A stretch of 48,092 nt of DNA from Thermodesulfovibrio sp. (GTDB lineage: Bacteria; Nitrospirota; Thermodesulfovibrionia; UBA6902), in NCBI GenBank assembly GCA_026982355.1, contig JALSHG010000094.1, positions 1 through 48,092 on the forward strand, given 5' to 3'. Below, piece after piece: positions 18,801 to 26,439 of the stretch. Under the pieces are notes generated by a model. That model was not told where the DNA came from. It saw nothing but the letters and a program-made list of their open reading frames with translations, and searched no databases. The position numbers and the translations under genes were made by a program. How positions within the stretch are numbered: the first letter of the stretch is position 1; each line of letters begins with the position of its first letter.

Positions 18801-18950
18801 GTATGGGACGAGGATTTCAGGAGGAATATCCTCTCGGCCGTAACAGAGATCGGAATTATCATCGAAAGGGCGGCAGGCCTTCCGCAGGATATAGAAGGCG
18901 CTTATGCAGACGGCCTGTACCATGCGGTGCAGACACGCCCCCAGATGTAA
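15849..18950 (+). CDS. Alpha-glucan water dikinase-like protein
   Basis: A 1033-residue protein resembling plant and algal alpha-glucan water dikinases, which transfer the beta-phosphate of ATP to glucosyl units of starch or glycogen through a phosphohistidine. The N-terminal 90 residues contain a carbohydrate-binding-like pattern (LLMHWGAAVHAPFEWTLPP). The phosphohistidine site is DLVSHVAVRARNARLLFATC with His649, which matches the GWD pattern LSHVxVRARN more closely than PEP synthase or PPDK. The C-terminal ATP-binding region contains FRSDSNAEDLAEYAGAGLYDSV near residue 945. It is shorter than the plant enzyme (about 1400), with one rather than two obvious N-terminal sugar-binding modules. 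It precedes a TIM-barrel gene and a GH13 gene, consistent with glucan turnover. Confidence 0.85.
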   Translation: MPEGTETGNDVGLPDVINLRDEIKGEVLFENTYELPEGRLAVAVGREGDVYRIIVRSGISGPLLMHWGAAVHAPFEWTLPPASMLPEGTTVVEGAAAQTPFVLNRLDLLVSEKDAPLGISFVLKNTDTGAWLKNHGQNFYVPVKAPVQGEGGIAPRLSYIAGEIIHAETGRHSWTLMHRFNLCHDLLDRVGGDIEGLALLFVWMRYSAVRQLDWQRDYNTKPAELSHAQDRLTLKLAGIYTGEPGSRELVRLIMTTLGRGGEGQRVRDEILKIMHRHRIKEVSGHFMEEWHQKLHNNTTPDDIVICEAYLNFLRSDGDLGLFYRTLEAGGVTKERLESFDRPIVTPPDFVPHLKDGLIHDFENYLRILKSVHSGTDLEIAAHAAGYLLDGELREMTEFILRHRDDGHAAMPDLAAGITAVRNRLAGVLNTDTDNGRVRDMLYLDLALEQFLRVVLERGIHMLSDRDRLVELTGMAVENMMLSHDNPELPACLRHWQRLKDMPRFSRDWSLHAKSVTDRLGRIIGDFSEYYYRLFQDKAGFLGRAFHADSWVINLFTEEVVRGRPAFVLSTLIRRLDPVLRGSAGIGDWQVISPGRAMGYVEVVDELRAVQGRAFTRPTVIITDKVSGDEEPPEGVNVVITPDPVDLVSHVAVRARNARLLFATCYDRERYERLKSLKGHLLNLAVNTAGDVVFEEITDEMTAAPPQAKIKLKKIHRPGFFSYAVHSADFGEGVVGGKSNNLRRIMDRLPEWIHLPPSAALPFGVFEHVLDLDINRDVAARYRDLLSRVDDNPEEILAAVRRVMLELRPPDELLPSLRAVMEHAGLGWPENQEDAWTCIKRVWASKWNERAYLSRRARGIPHEDVFMAVIIQQVVEAEYAFVIHTANPFTGDGNELYAEVVPGLGETLVGNYPGRALSFTSSKDTPEPHILSYPGKSTGLYGGGLIFRSDSNAEDLAEYAGAGLYDSVMLNPPREAIIDYTDEPIVWDEDFRRNILSAVTEIGIIIERAAGLPQDIEGAYADGLYHAVQTRPQM

Positions 18951-18962
18951 AACCGCAATGCT

Positions 18963-19030
18963 AACCTTAATGTTGTATAAGCGGGCAGGAGAGTCTCCCC
19001 GCAATGTTTTAATGCAACTGTACTGTAAGG
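18963..19030 (+). repeat. Palindromic repeat A, short copy
   Basis: 68 bp from AACCTTAATGTTGTATAA to ATGCAACTGTACTGTAAGG, with the internal block deleted. It starts 13 nt after the dikinase stop and ends 10 nt before the next start codon, supplying TAAGG. Confidence 0.8.
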
Positions 19031-19040
19031 CTGATTGTAT

Positions 19041-19850
19041 ATGAAAAAAATCAGGATCGGCAATCAGACCTCTTTTTCCGCTCCCACACCCGTCCTGCCT
19101 TTTGAATACGCAATAGAAAGCGGGTTCGATGCCTTTGAATGGTTTCCTGACAGGCACGGCGCGGCGGGATGGGACCCGGGCTGCATGGATGCGGGGACAA
19201 GACGTTACATCAGGGACAGGGCCGCTGCACACGACATCGCCCTGTCCGTGCATGTATCTCTGCAGGGCAATCCCCTTGAGGCGCGGACACACGGGATAAT
19301 ACTTCGGGACATGGACTTTGCGCGGGATATAGGGGCCGGCCTGGTGAATATCCACCTGTATGCGGAAAGGGGGCCTGACGATTACGCGGCGGCGCTTATG
19401 CCTTTTGCAGGGCTTGCGGCGGAGGCCGGCATAAGCCTGGCCATAGAAAACACGCCCCTCACCCCGCCCGGCGATTTCAACAGGGTCTTCAGCCGCCTGA
19501 GAGAACCGGGGGGAACGGCACACGTGGGGATGTGCCTTGACCTCGGCCATGCAAACCTGTGCGGTCACACGCGCAACGACTACCTGAGATTCATCGACCT
19601 GCTCGATCCCCGGATACCGGTTATCCATATTCACATGCATGAGAATTTCGGCGACTGCGACAGCCACCTGCCGCTCTTCACGGGGCCTGCCGGCAAAGAC
19701 CCCCTCGGCCTGGGTGAATTCATAAAGCGCATGAAGGGACGCGGGTTTTCGGGATCGGTTATTCTTGAACAGTGGCCGCAGCCCCCGTTACTGCTGAACG
19801 AGGCGCGCGACAGGCTGTATTACATGTGGAATGAGAAAGGAGCATCATGA
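19041..19850 (+). CDS. Xylose isomerase-like TIM-barrel protein
   Basis: A 269-residue protein of the sugar phosphate isomerase/epimerase (AP endonuclease family 2) fold. Metal-site-like segments are HVSLQGNP, NIHLYAE, AIENTPL, MCLDLGHANL, HIHMHENFGDCDSH and VILEQWP, following the usual strand-end positions of Glu, Asp and His ligands. The reaction is unknown; members include sugar epimerases and endonuclease IV. Its 4-nt overlap with the GH13 gene indicates coupled translation and a role with carbohydrate. ATG at 19041 was chosen over a TTG at 19035 because TAAGG lies upstream at suitable distance. Confidence 0.75.
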   Translation: MKKIRIGNQTSFSAPTPVLPFEYAIESGFDAFEWFPDRHGAAGWDPGCMDAGTRRYIRDRAAAHDIALSVHVSLQGNPLEARTHGIILRDMDFARDIGAGLVNIHLYAERGPDDYAAALMPFAGLAAEAGISLAIENTPLTPPGDFNRVFSRLREPGGTAHVGMCLDLGHANLCGHTRNDYLRFIDLLDPRIPVIHIHMHENFGDCDSHLPLFTGPAGKDPLGLGEFIKRMKGRGFSGSVILEQWPQPPLLLNEARDRLYYMWNEKGAS

Positions 19851-21139
19851 TGAGAGAACCTGAAAAGATGATCATCTACAACATCTTCCCTCTCCTCGCA
19901 GGCAAGGTTTCCAACTGGGAAGGACATTTCAGAAGGGCGGCCGGCATGGGTTTCAACTGGATATTTGTAAACCCCATACAGTACCCCGGCGTTTCCGGCA
20001 GCCTTTACTCCATAAAGGACTATTTCCGGTTCAACCCCGTTATTGTCGACGGCGCGGGCCCGGAGCCACCGGAGGAGCAGGTGAAGAAGGCGGTCGGGCA
20101 GGCGGAGAAACTCGGCCTCAGGATGATGATCGACCTCGTGATCAACCACTGCGCCGTGGATTCGGATCTGATAAGGGAGCACCCGCAGTGGTTTGTGTGG
20201 GAGAAGAAAGGGCGGGTGGCACACCCGTTCTGTTATGAAAACGGCAAAAAGGTCGTATGGGGGGACCTTGCGCGCTTCAACCACAGGCAGAGCAGGGACA
20301 AAGAGGGCCTGTACCGGTTTTTCTTCAGCGTCGTGAAGTTTCTGATCGAACTCGGTTTCAGCGGGTTCAGGTGTGACGCCGCATACCAGGTTCCGGGGAG
20401 ACTGTGGGAGAGGCTCATCAGGGAGACAAAGGCTCTTTACCCGGACACGCTGTTTTTCGCGGAGACGCTCGGGTGCACGCCCGATGAGACCGTAAGGACC
20501 GCCGGGGCCGGGTTCGACTATATATTCAACAGTTCAAAGTGGTGGGACTTTCACAGCCCGTGGCTCATGGAGCAGTACAATCTCACGCGGCGGGCCGCAC
20601 CGTCCATAAGCTTTCCCGAGAGCCACGACACGGTGCGGCTCTGTGAAGAGCTTGGCGGCAATACTGACGGCCTGAAGCAGCGCTATCTGTTCTCCGCGCT
20701 GTTTTCAGCAGGCACAATGGTACCCATGGGATTCGAATTCGGCTTCCGCCGGAAGCTGCATGTCGTAAAGACAAGGCCCGGCGACTGGGAAGAGACCGGC
20801 ATTGACCTGACCTCGTTCATAAGGCGGGTGAATCTGATAAAAGCCGGCAACGGTATCTTCATGGAAGAATCGGCCGGCGAGATATTGCACTCCGAAAACC
20901 CGGACATACTCCTGCTCAGGAAAACCTCATCCCGTTCACCTGAAAAGGCGCTCCTCGTGCTGAACAAGGACATCCATAATCACCGGCATTTTCATGCCGG
21001 CAATATCTGTGACCTCATCGAGGCAGGGGCGCCGTGCACGGATGTGTCCCCGGAATATCCCCTTGACCCGCTGCCCCGGCCCTTCTCGTACGACCTCAGG
21101 CCCGGCCAGGGCATAGTGCTGATCTCGCCGGGCGGATGA
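19847..21139 (+). CDS. GH13-family alpha-glucan-active enzyme
   Basis: A 430-residue alpha-amylase-superfamily protein. The four GH13 regions are intact: DLVINH (96-101), GFRCDAA with nucleophile Asp177, AETLG with acid/base Glu206, and ESHDT with transition-state stabiliser Asp261. No signal peptide is seen, so it is probably cytoplasmic. It is shorter than most GH13 enzymes: the C-terminal beta domain is small and the N-terminal domain missing. Substrate specificity (hydrolase, debranching or transferase) cannot be read from the motifs. Overlap with the preceding gene and proximity to the dikinase suggest use of phosphorylated or storage glucan. It is convergent with xseB, with a 27-bp gap. 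Confidence 0.85.
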   Translation: MMREPEKMIIYNIFPLLAGKVSNWEGHFRRAAGMGFNWIFVNPIQYPGVSGSLYSIKDYFRFNPVIVDGAGPEPPEEQVKKAVGQAEKLGLRMMIDLVINHCAVDSDLIREHPQWFVWEKKGRVAHPFCYENGKKVVWGDLARFNHRQSRDKEGLYRFFFSVVKFLIELGFSGFRCDAAYQVPGRLWERLIRETKALYPDTLFFAETLGCTPDETVRTAGAGFDYIFNSSKWWDFHSPWLMEQYNLTRRAAPSISFPESHDTVRLCEELGGNTDGLKQRYLFSALFSAGTMVPMGFEFGFRRKLHVVKTRPGDWEETGIDLTSFIRRVNLIKAGNGIFMEESAGEILHSENPDILLLRKTSSRSPEKALLVLNKDIHNHRHFHAGNICDLIEAGAPCTDVSPEYPLDPLPRPFSYDLRPGQGIVLISPGG

Positions 21140-21166
21140 GCGCCCGTGGTTTTTAGGAGGGCGGTC

Positions 21167-21382
21167 TCACCCGCCCCCGTCTTCCCTGTCGAATTCCTTC
21201 AGAACCTTCCTGACCTCATCGTCCGTCTTTTTCAGCTTCTCCTTGCAGAACCTGATCAGATACGCCGCCCTTTTCACCTTTTCAGCCAGCACATCCACAT
21301 CCACCGTCTCATTCTCTATCTCATCAACTATCGATTCTATCTCTTCAAGTGCCTCCCTGTACCCGGGAGCGTCATTCATCAT
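21167..21382 (-). CDS. xseB: Exodeoxyribonuclease VII small subunit
   Basis: A 71-residue XseB, which joins XseA to form the single-strand-specific exonuclease VII. The helical hairpin YREALEEIESIVDEIENETVDVDVLAEKVKRAAYLIRFCKEKL shows the family pattern (key residues Y-EAL-E-E-IV and L-E-V-RG/A). The start at 21382 follows GGGGAGG with 5 nt spacing; an upstream open frame to 21439 lies inside xseA and is not needed. It overlaps the end of xseA by 11 nt, so translation is coupled. Confidence 0.92.
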   Translation of the reverse strand: MMNDAPGYREALEEIESIVDEIENETVDVDVLAEKVKRAAYLIRFCKEKLKKTDDEVRKVLKEFDREDGGG

Positions 21383-22625
21383 GATATCCTCCCCGTTTTC
21401 TTCCCGCCTCCCGCACAGTGCTTGCAATCTCGCCGTCATGCAGGACCGTCCTCAGGACGTCTCCTTCGTCCACGTCTGAAACGGATTTCACCGCCCTGCC
21501 GTTGTTGTAGGTAATGCTGTAACCCCTCCTGAGCACATTCACGGGGTCCAGGTGCCTGATATTGCCTTCGCGTGTTTTGAGTCTCTGTTTTTCGTTGCGT
21601 ATGAATTTCAGGGCGTACCTTATCCCCTTTGCAAAGACATTCAGCATGTGCATATTATCAAGGAGTTCCTTTCCTGCCGAGGCTTCAAGTCTCTTTGACA
21701 GTGCGGAGAGGCTTTCGCTCATGCCGGATGTCAGTGTTCGGACCGCGTGGACAAGGTTGTGGGACAGCGAATCCATCCTGTCCTCAAAGTCCCTCACTCT
21801 CGTGATTATCATGTCGGCGGCGGCGGTGGGTGTCTTCGCCCTCATGTTCGACACCTCGTCAACAACCGTCACATCCCTCTGGTGCCCTATGCCGGATATG
21901 ACCGGAAGCGGCAGGAGGGCTATCGCCCTGCCTATCCCAAAGCTGTCGAAACAGTGCAGGTCGGTCTGTGCCCCCCCGCCCCTGACTATTACAACGATGT
22001 CCAGGAACCGGGAGTCTTTCATGCACTGATCAAGCGCCGCGAGGATCGAGCCTTCGGCGCCGTCGCCCTGCATCACCGCCTCGTAAAGCCTGCATGTGAA
22101 CTTGTAGCCGTAGCTGTTGTTCATCAAATGGGTTATCAGGTCTTCATAACCCGCCGCGGTTGCGGAGGAGACAATGCCTATCCTCTGCGGCACCAGGGGG
22201 AATTCCAGTTCCCTGTTCCTGTCTTTCAGCCCTTCCCGCGCAAGCCGCTCCATAATCTCCCTGCGCCTGACGGCCATTTCCCCGATCGTATAGGAAGGGT
22301 CTATATCGAGTATGTTGAGTTTCAGTCCGTATCTTTCGTGGAAGCTTACCTCCGCTTCAAAGAGGATCCTGATGCCCGCAGCGAGCCTGGTGCCCGCGGC
22401 TTCTTCAAACACCGCGGATATCGTCCTGTATCTGGATGCCCAGATGACGGCCCTGATCTCCGCCCTTATAGTGTCTTCATCCTTGTCCACGAGGGTCAGG
22501 TAGCAGTGCCTCTTGACATCGCAGGAGGCTATTTCCGCGGTGACAAGGAATGTCCGGTAAAAGGCGGTATCGATTACCGACCTGATCAACTGATTCAACT
22601 CGTAAAGCGATAATATTTCCGGCAC
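21372..22625 (-). CDS. xseA: Exodeoxyribonuclease VII large subunit
   Basis: A 417-residue XseA. An N-terminal OB-fold domain (SLYELNQLIRSVIDTAFYRTFLVTAEI onward, key ELN motif) precedes the catalytic domain, with signature IGIVSSATAAGYEDL, VRGGGAQTDLHCFD, and the conserved GIGHQRDVTVVDEV and RAKTPTAAA. A coiled-coil region follows, then the C-terminal VLRRGYSIT. The start is uncertain: GTG at 22625, preceded by GAAAGGA, is preferred over TTG at 22679, which would add 18 residues with no family match. It is divergent from urtA across a roughly 540-bp gap holding regulatory signals. Confidence 0.9.
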   Translation of the reverse strand: MPEILSLYELNQLIRSVIDTAFYRTFLVTAEIASCDVKRHCYLTLVDKDEDTIRAEIRAVIWASRYRTISAVFEEAAGTRLAAGIRILFEAEVSFHERYGLKLNILDIDPSYTIGEMAVRRREIMERLAREGLKDRNRELEFPLVPQRIGIVSSATAAGYEDLITHLMNNSYGYKFTCRLYEAVMQGDGAEGSILAALDQCMKDSRFLDIVVIVRGGGAQTDLHCFDSFGIGRAIALLPLPVISGIGHQRDVTVVDEVSNMRAKTPTAAADMIITRVRDFEDRMDSLSHNLVHAVRTLTSGMSESLSALSKRLEASAGKELLDNMHMLNVFAKGIRYALKFIRNEKQRLKTREGNIRHLDPVNVLRRGYSITYNNGRAVKSVSDVDEGDVLRTVLHDGEIASTVREAGRKRGGYHDE

Positions 22626-22807
22626 CTGGTTTTTTCCTTTCTCTTGAACAGTGGGACAATTCCGGCCTGCCACATTCAATTATACCTCACAGCGCCGTTA
22701 AAATCCCGGCAGGCCTCACGTCCGCCGCCGGTATTCCACGCACTGTAAGGACAGCAGCCACCGCAAGATACCCCTTCATAAGCGCATGGAAGAATCGCGC
22801 TTCCCTT

Positions 22808-22858
22808 TAAATGCATTGCCCTACAAAAATGTTGTTCAATTACAATTTTGTAGCATTT
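22808..22858. promoter_or_regulatory. Imperfect palindrome upstream of the sigma-54 promoter
   Basis: Arms CTACAAAA (22821-22828) and TTTTGTAG (22846-22853) are perfect inverses. Outer AAATG and CATTT extend the symmetry after a 7-nt interruption on the left. It lies 40-80 bp upstream of the -24 element, a usual place for an enhancer-binding activator, but does not match the NtrC consensus. A small hairpin without regulatory role is the alternative. Confidence 0.4.
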
Positions 22859-22897
22859 CTTTCGGGCAAAGCCCTTGAAAATCAAGACGTTGCAGGC

Positions 22898-22913
22898 TGG
22901 CACGGTTCTGGCT
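22898..22913 (+). promoter_or_regulatory. Sigma-54 (RpoN) promoter for the urt-ure block
   Basis: TGGCACGGTTCTGGCT matches the -24/-12 consensus TGGCACGNNNNTTGCW with one mismatch. The invariant GG and GC are exactly 10 bp apart. Transcription would begin near 22925, about 240 nt before urtA. The function fits: sigma-54 commonly drives nitrogen-scavenging genes including urea transport. It lies in the divergent xseA-urtA gap, where no protein gene is seen. Confidence 0.75.
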
Positions 22914-23010
22914 ACCCCAGAGACTATATTGCTGCAAACCATAAGAACCAAACTCTGGCATTGCAATTAACTGCGGCAGGTTCAGCGCCATGCCCTGTCA
23001 ATCGATAATC

Positions 23011-23040
23011 TACCTTGATATTGCACAAACAGGCAGGTCT
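23011..23040 (+). repeat. Palindromic repeat A, degenerate left end
   Basis: TACCTTGATATTGCACAAAC followed by AGGCAGGTCT resembles the left terminus with three or four changes. It lies in the leader region of urtA. This is the least certain copy. Confidence 0.5.
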
Positions 23041-23164
23041 TTTATGTTTCGGGCGTTATATATAAAAGGAGGTGGTTCAACGCAAACAGTCTTTAATCAG
23101 AAGCCGTCGGAAATCGATTCCGGAGGCTGAGAATTCCAGATAAAAAACCGGAAAGGAGAAGCAG

Positions 23165-24448
23165 ATGATCAGAACAGAGAGATTTTCAGCAATAAAGGCC
23201 CTGACGGGACTGTTGCCGGCGCTTGTGATGGCCCTGGCACTCGTGTTTGCCGGGCGCGTCCATGCAGCGGAAAAGGTGAAGATAGGCGTGCTCCACTCCC
23301 TCAGCGGAACCATGGCGATATCGGAGACATCTCTGAGGGACGTGGTGCTCATGGCGGTGGAGGAGATTAATGCAAGCGGCGGTGTGCTGGGCAGGCAGAT
23401 CGAACCTGTCGTGGTTGACCCGGCCTCCAACTGGCCGCTTTTTGCCGAAAAGGCAAAGGAACTGATAACAAAGGAAAAGGTGGCGGTGACATTCGGCTGC
23501 TGGACTTCTGTCAGCCGCAAATCAGTGCTGCCGGTGTTTGAACAGTACAATGCGCTTCTTTTCTACCCTGTGCAGTACGAGGGCGAGGAGCAGTCCCTGA
23601 ACGTATTTTACACGGGCGCCACTCCGAACCAGCAGTTGATACCCGCAGCCAGGTACATGATGGATGAGCTCGGAATGAAGAAATTCTACCTGCTGGGAAC
23701 CGATTATGTGTTCCCGCGCACTGCCAACAAGGTGCTTAAGGCATACCTCAAGTCCAGGGGCGTCCCTGATGAGAACATTATAGAGGAGTACACGCCCTTC
23801 CATCACCAGGACTACCAGACCATTGTCGCAAGGATCAAGAAATTCGGAGCAAGCGGCGATGCCTGTGTGCTGTCCACTATAAACGGGGACAGCAATGTGC
23901 CCTTCTACAAAGAGTTTGCCAACCAGGGGCTGACCGCGGACGATATTCCGATCATGGCCTTTTCCGTGGCGGAGGATGAGCTGCGGGCAATGGATGTCCC
24001 GCCCCTCGTCGGCCACCTGGCTGCATGGAACTATTTCCAGAGCATAGATACACCGGAGAACAGAAAGTTCGTGAAAAACTTCAAGGAATACTGCAAGAGG
24101 AACAATCTGCCGGGCGGCTACAACCGCGTCACGGATGATCCCATAGAGGCCGCCTACTTCGGCGTTTACGTGTGGAAGGCTGCCGTTGAGAAGGCGGGGT
24201 CATTCGACGTGGACAAGGTGCGCCAGGCGGTCTACGGGCTGGAATTCGACGCGCCCGGAGGAAGGAAAAAGATGCACGAGAACAACCAGCATACGCTGAA
24301 GCCGGTGTATATCGGCGAGATCATGAAAAACGGCCAGTTCAGGATCATCTACAAGACAAAAGGGCTTGTTTCACCCGAGCCGTACAGCAGATACCTTCAC
24401 CCGGACGGCAACATTCCGGAGCCGACCGGCGGACCGAAAAAGAAATGA
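23165..24448 (+). CDS. urtA: Urea ABC transporter, substrate-binding protein
   Basis: A 427-residue periplasmic binding protein of the HAAT/Leu-Ile-Val type specific for urea. Signal peptide residues 1-34 or 35 end in RVHA-A. The mature start [22 protein letters not shown] and the segments [33 protein letters not shown] and YVFPRTAN are typical of UrtA. The ribosome site is AAAGGAG. It heads the urtABCDE-ureABCFGD block and is preceded by a sigma-54 promoter. A very stable hairpin follows, consistent with higher expression of the binding protein than of the membrane parts. Confidence 0.95.
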   Translation: MIRTERFSAIKALTGLLPALVMALALVFAGRVHAAEKVKIGVLHSLSGTMAISETSLRDVVLMAVEEINASGGVLGRQIEPVVVDPASNWPLFAEKAKELITKEKVAVTFGCWTSVSRKSVLPVFEQYNALLFYPVQYEGEEQSLNVFYTGATPNQQLIPAARYMMDELGMKKFYLLGTDYVFPRTANKVLKAYLKSRGVPDENIIEEYTPFHHQDYQTIVARIKKFGASGDACVLSTINGDSNVPFYKEFANQGLTADDIPIMAFSVAEDELRAMDVPPLVGHLAAWNYFQSIDTPENRKFVKNFKEYCKRNNLPGGYNRVTDDPIEAAYFGVYVWKAAVEKAGSFDVDKVRQAVYGLEFDAPGGRKKMHENNQHTLKPVYIGEIMKNGQFRIIYKTKGLVSPEPYSRYLHPDGNIPEPTGGPKKK

Positions 24449-24469
24449 TGTAAGAGTTCATCACCCCCA

Positions 24470-24510
24470 CCCCGCTTCCCCTCCCGCGCGAGGCGGGAGG
24501 GGAAGCGGGG
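24470..24510 (+). terminator. Perfect 18-bp GC-rich hairpin between urtA and urtB
   Basis: Arms 24470-24487 and 24493-24510 are exact inverses of 18 bp with a 5-nt loop (GCGAG). No T-tract follows, so it is not a typical intrinsic terminator. Its position just after a binding-protein gene in an ABC operon suggests 3'-end protection of urtA mRNA with partial read-through. Confidence 0.6.
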
Positions 24511-24523
24511 GAATGGACTGAAT

Positions 24524-24616
24524 AACCTTAATGTTGCATAAACCGGCGGGAGAGTCCGCCGTAAAACCTCCGCCGGACTCTCCTGTCTGCAGGCGGTGTT
24601 TTTATGCCGCTGTAAT
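24524..24616 (+). repeat. Palindromic repeat A, short copy
   Basis: 93 bp consisting of the two terminal arms only: AACCTTAATGTTGCATAA with CCGGCGGGAGAGTCCGCCG, then CGCCGGACTCTCCTG and TTTTTATGCCGCTGTAA. A good example of the short form, which could fold into one long imperfect stem. Confidence 0.85.
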
Positions 24617-24657
24617 GATAATTCAGGGAAATAATTCAGAGAAAGCGGACCATTGAT

Positions 24658-26439
24658 ATGTTCAAGAGAGTGTTCAAGAGAGGCGTTTTTTACAGGACAG
24701 GTGTGATCCTGCTTCTGCAGGCAATCTGGCTCTTCTGTGCATTATCCGCACGGGCGGATGATGACGTTATCAGGGCCGATATGCTCAGGCTCGCACACGC
24801 AGACCCCGCTGTCCGCAGGGAGGCTGTAACGGCGCTGGCAAGGACAGGGGATCAGCGCCTTGAGGAGTTCCTCGAATCATACCGGATGGGCAGCATATAC
24901 ATCTGGAAGGACAGGCCCGTACTGTGCGAAAAGACCGTTATGGACGAAGAGATGAATGAACTGGCGCCCCTGTCCGACCCCCTGACCCGCCGGCCCCTGA
25001 TGAACAACGGCAGGCAGGTTGTCGTGCCCGTGGAAGAGCTCACCGGGATCAGCCCTACACGCCGCGAACGGCGGCTGGCAGGCAGGGCGAAGTTTCTCCT
25101 GCGTCTTTCATCGCCGGATGCAGGCATGCGCCTCTCCGGCGCCAAGAAAGCAGGTGATCCCCCCGGAATTACGGAAGCAGCGGGCCTCCTTATGAAACTG
25201 TCCGAGAATGATCCCGACAGGAAAGTCCGGTACACGGCCAGGGAGAGCCTCCTGCTGCTCCGCCTGAATGAAAGGGCAACGGAAGACCGTCTGGCCGCGG
25301 TACGCGAGCTCGGGGAGATGAAAAGCATGCGCGCACTTCCAAGGTTGAGGGAACTGCTCCGCGAGGTCACAGGCGGAGACCCTGAAGCGGGCGGCCTTGC
25401 CGCAAGGCCGCTGAGGACTGCAAGGGGCCTCGTACGCTCACATGGCGCGCCCGCACCCGACAGCGCCGAACATGTATACCGTCAGGCTATCAGGAAGATC
25501 GAAATCCACCAGGGGTTTGTGGACTACTTCGGAAGCATGTTCCAGGGATTTTCGCTCGGCTCCATTCTTATCCTGATGGGCCTGGGGCTTGCCATTACAT
25601 TCGGCCTGATGGGTGTGATAAACATGGCGCACGGCGAACTCATGATGATCGGCGCATATACCACTTTCGAGATACAGAGGCTTGTCGGCCATACGCCGGA
25701 CAATCCGTCCGACTGGTACTATGTGCTGGCCCTGCCCGCCGCATTCCTTTCCTCTGCGCTGGCCGGCTACCTGATCGAAGTCCTGGTGGTGCGGCACCTC
25801 TACAGGCGCCCGGTGGAATCGCTCCTGGCAACATGGGGCGTGGGCCTGATCCTGATACAGCTTGTGCGCCTCCGGTACGGGGACAATATAGGAGTCAACG
25901 CCCCATCCTGGGCGCGCGGCGGCATCGAGATCATGCAGGACATTGTCCTGCCCTACGGCCGCTGCTTTATCATAGCACTCTGCGCATTCTGCGTGCTGCT
26001 CATATACTACCTGATGAAACGCACGGGCCTGGGGCTCAGGATGCGGGCCACCATGCAGAACCGGGACATGGCCGCAAGCCTCGGCGTGAATACGGGGCGC
26101 GTGGACAGGTACACATTTGCCTTTGGTTCAGGCATTGCGGGCATTGCAGGCTATGCATGGACGCTTATCGGCGGTGTAACGCCGGATATGGGGCAGACGA
26201 ATTTCATCGTTGACTCGTTCCTTGTCGTGGTGACCGGCGGTGTCGGCGAGCTGCTGGGAGTTGTTTTTTCGGGGCTCGGCATCGGGGTGCTGACCAAGGT
26301 GCTTGAACCGGCGGCAATAGGTTCTTTCACGGTCGGCGCCATATGGGCCAAGGTCCTGCTCTTGCTCGTCATAGTGACATTCATCCAGTTCAAACCGGCC
26401 GGCCTGTTTGCGCCCCGGGGGAGGCTTGCAGATGAGTAA
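24658..26439 (+). CDS. urtB: Urea ABC transporter, permease UrtB
   Basis: A 593-residue inner-membrane permease of the LivH type, long form. A signal peptide or first membrane segment is at about 12-33. A 240-residue extracytoplasmic domain with HEAT-like helices and Arg-rich repeats (RLAHADPAVRREAVTAL, LRLSSPDAGMRLSGA) follows. The permease begins near residue 290 with GSILILMGLGLAITFGLMGVINMAHGELMMIGAY, a hallmark of UrtB. Long UrtB proteins with this N-terminal domain are known in proteobacteria. Its stop overlaps urtC by 8 nt. No obvious ribosome site is seen; the start follows a short repeat copy by 41 nt. Confidence 0.93.
   Translation: MFKRVFKRGVFYRTGVILLLQAIWLFCALSARADDDVIRADMLRLAHADPAVRREAVTALARTGDQRLEEFLESYRMGSIYIWKDRPVLCEKTVMDEEMNELAPLSDPLTRRPLMNNGRQVVVPVEELTGISPTRRERRLAGRAKFLLRLSSPDAGMRLSGAKKAGDPPGITEAAGLLMKLSENDPDRKVRYTARESLLLLRLNERATEDRLAAVRELGEMKSMRALPRLRELLREVTGGDPEAGGLAARPLRTARGLVRSHGAPAPDSAEHVYRQAIRKIEIHQGFVDYFGSMFQGFSLGSILILMGLGLAITFGLMGVINMAHGELMMIGAYTTFEIQRLVGHTPDNPSDWYYVLALPAAFLSSALAGYLIEVLVVRHLYRRPVESLLATWGVGLILIQLVRLRYGDNIGVNAPSWARGGIEIMQDIVLPYGRCFIIALCAFCVLLIYYLMKRTGLGLRMRATMQNRDMAASLGVNTGRVDRYTFAFGSGIAGIAGYAWTLIGGVTPDMGQTNFIVDSFLVVVTGGVGELLGVVFSGLGIGVLTKVLEPAAIGSFTVGAIWAKVLLLLVIVTFIQFKPAGLFAPRGRLADE

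Noticed and set aside
21747-22613. A 288-codon open frame on the + strand opposite xseA.
   Set aside because: It is the antisense shadow of a well-conserved xseA and its translation shows no recognisable domain.
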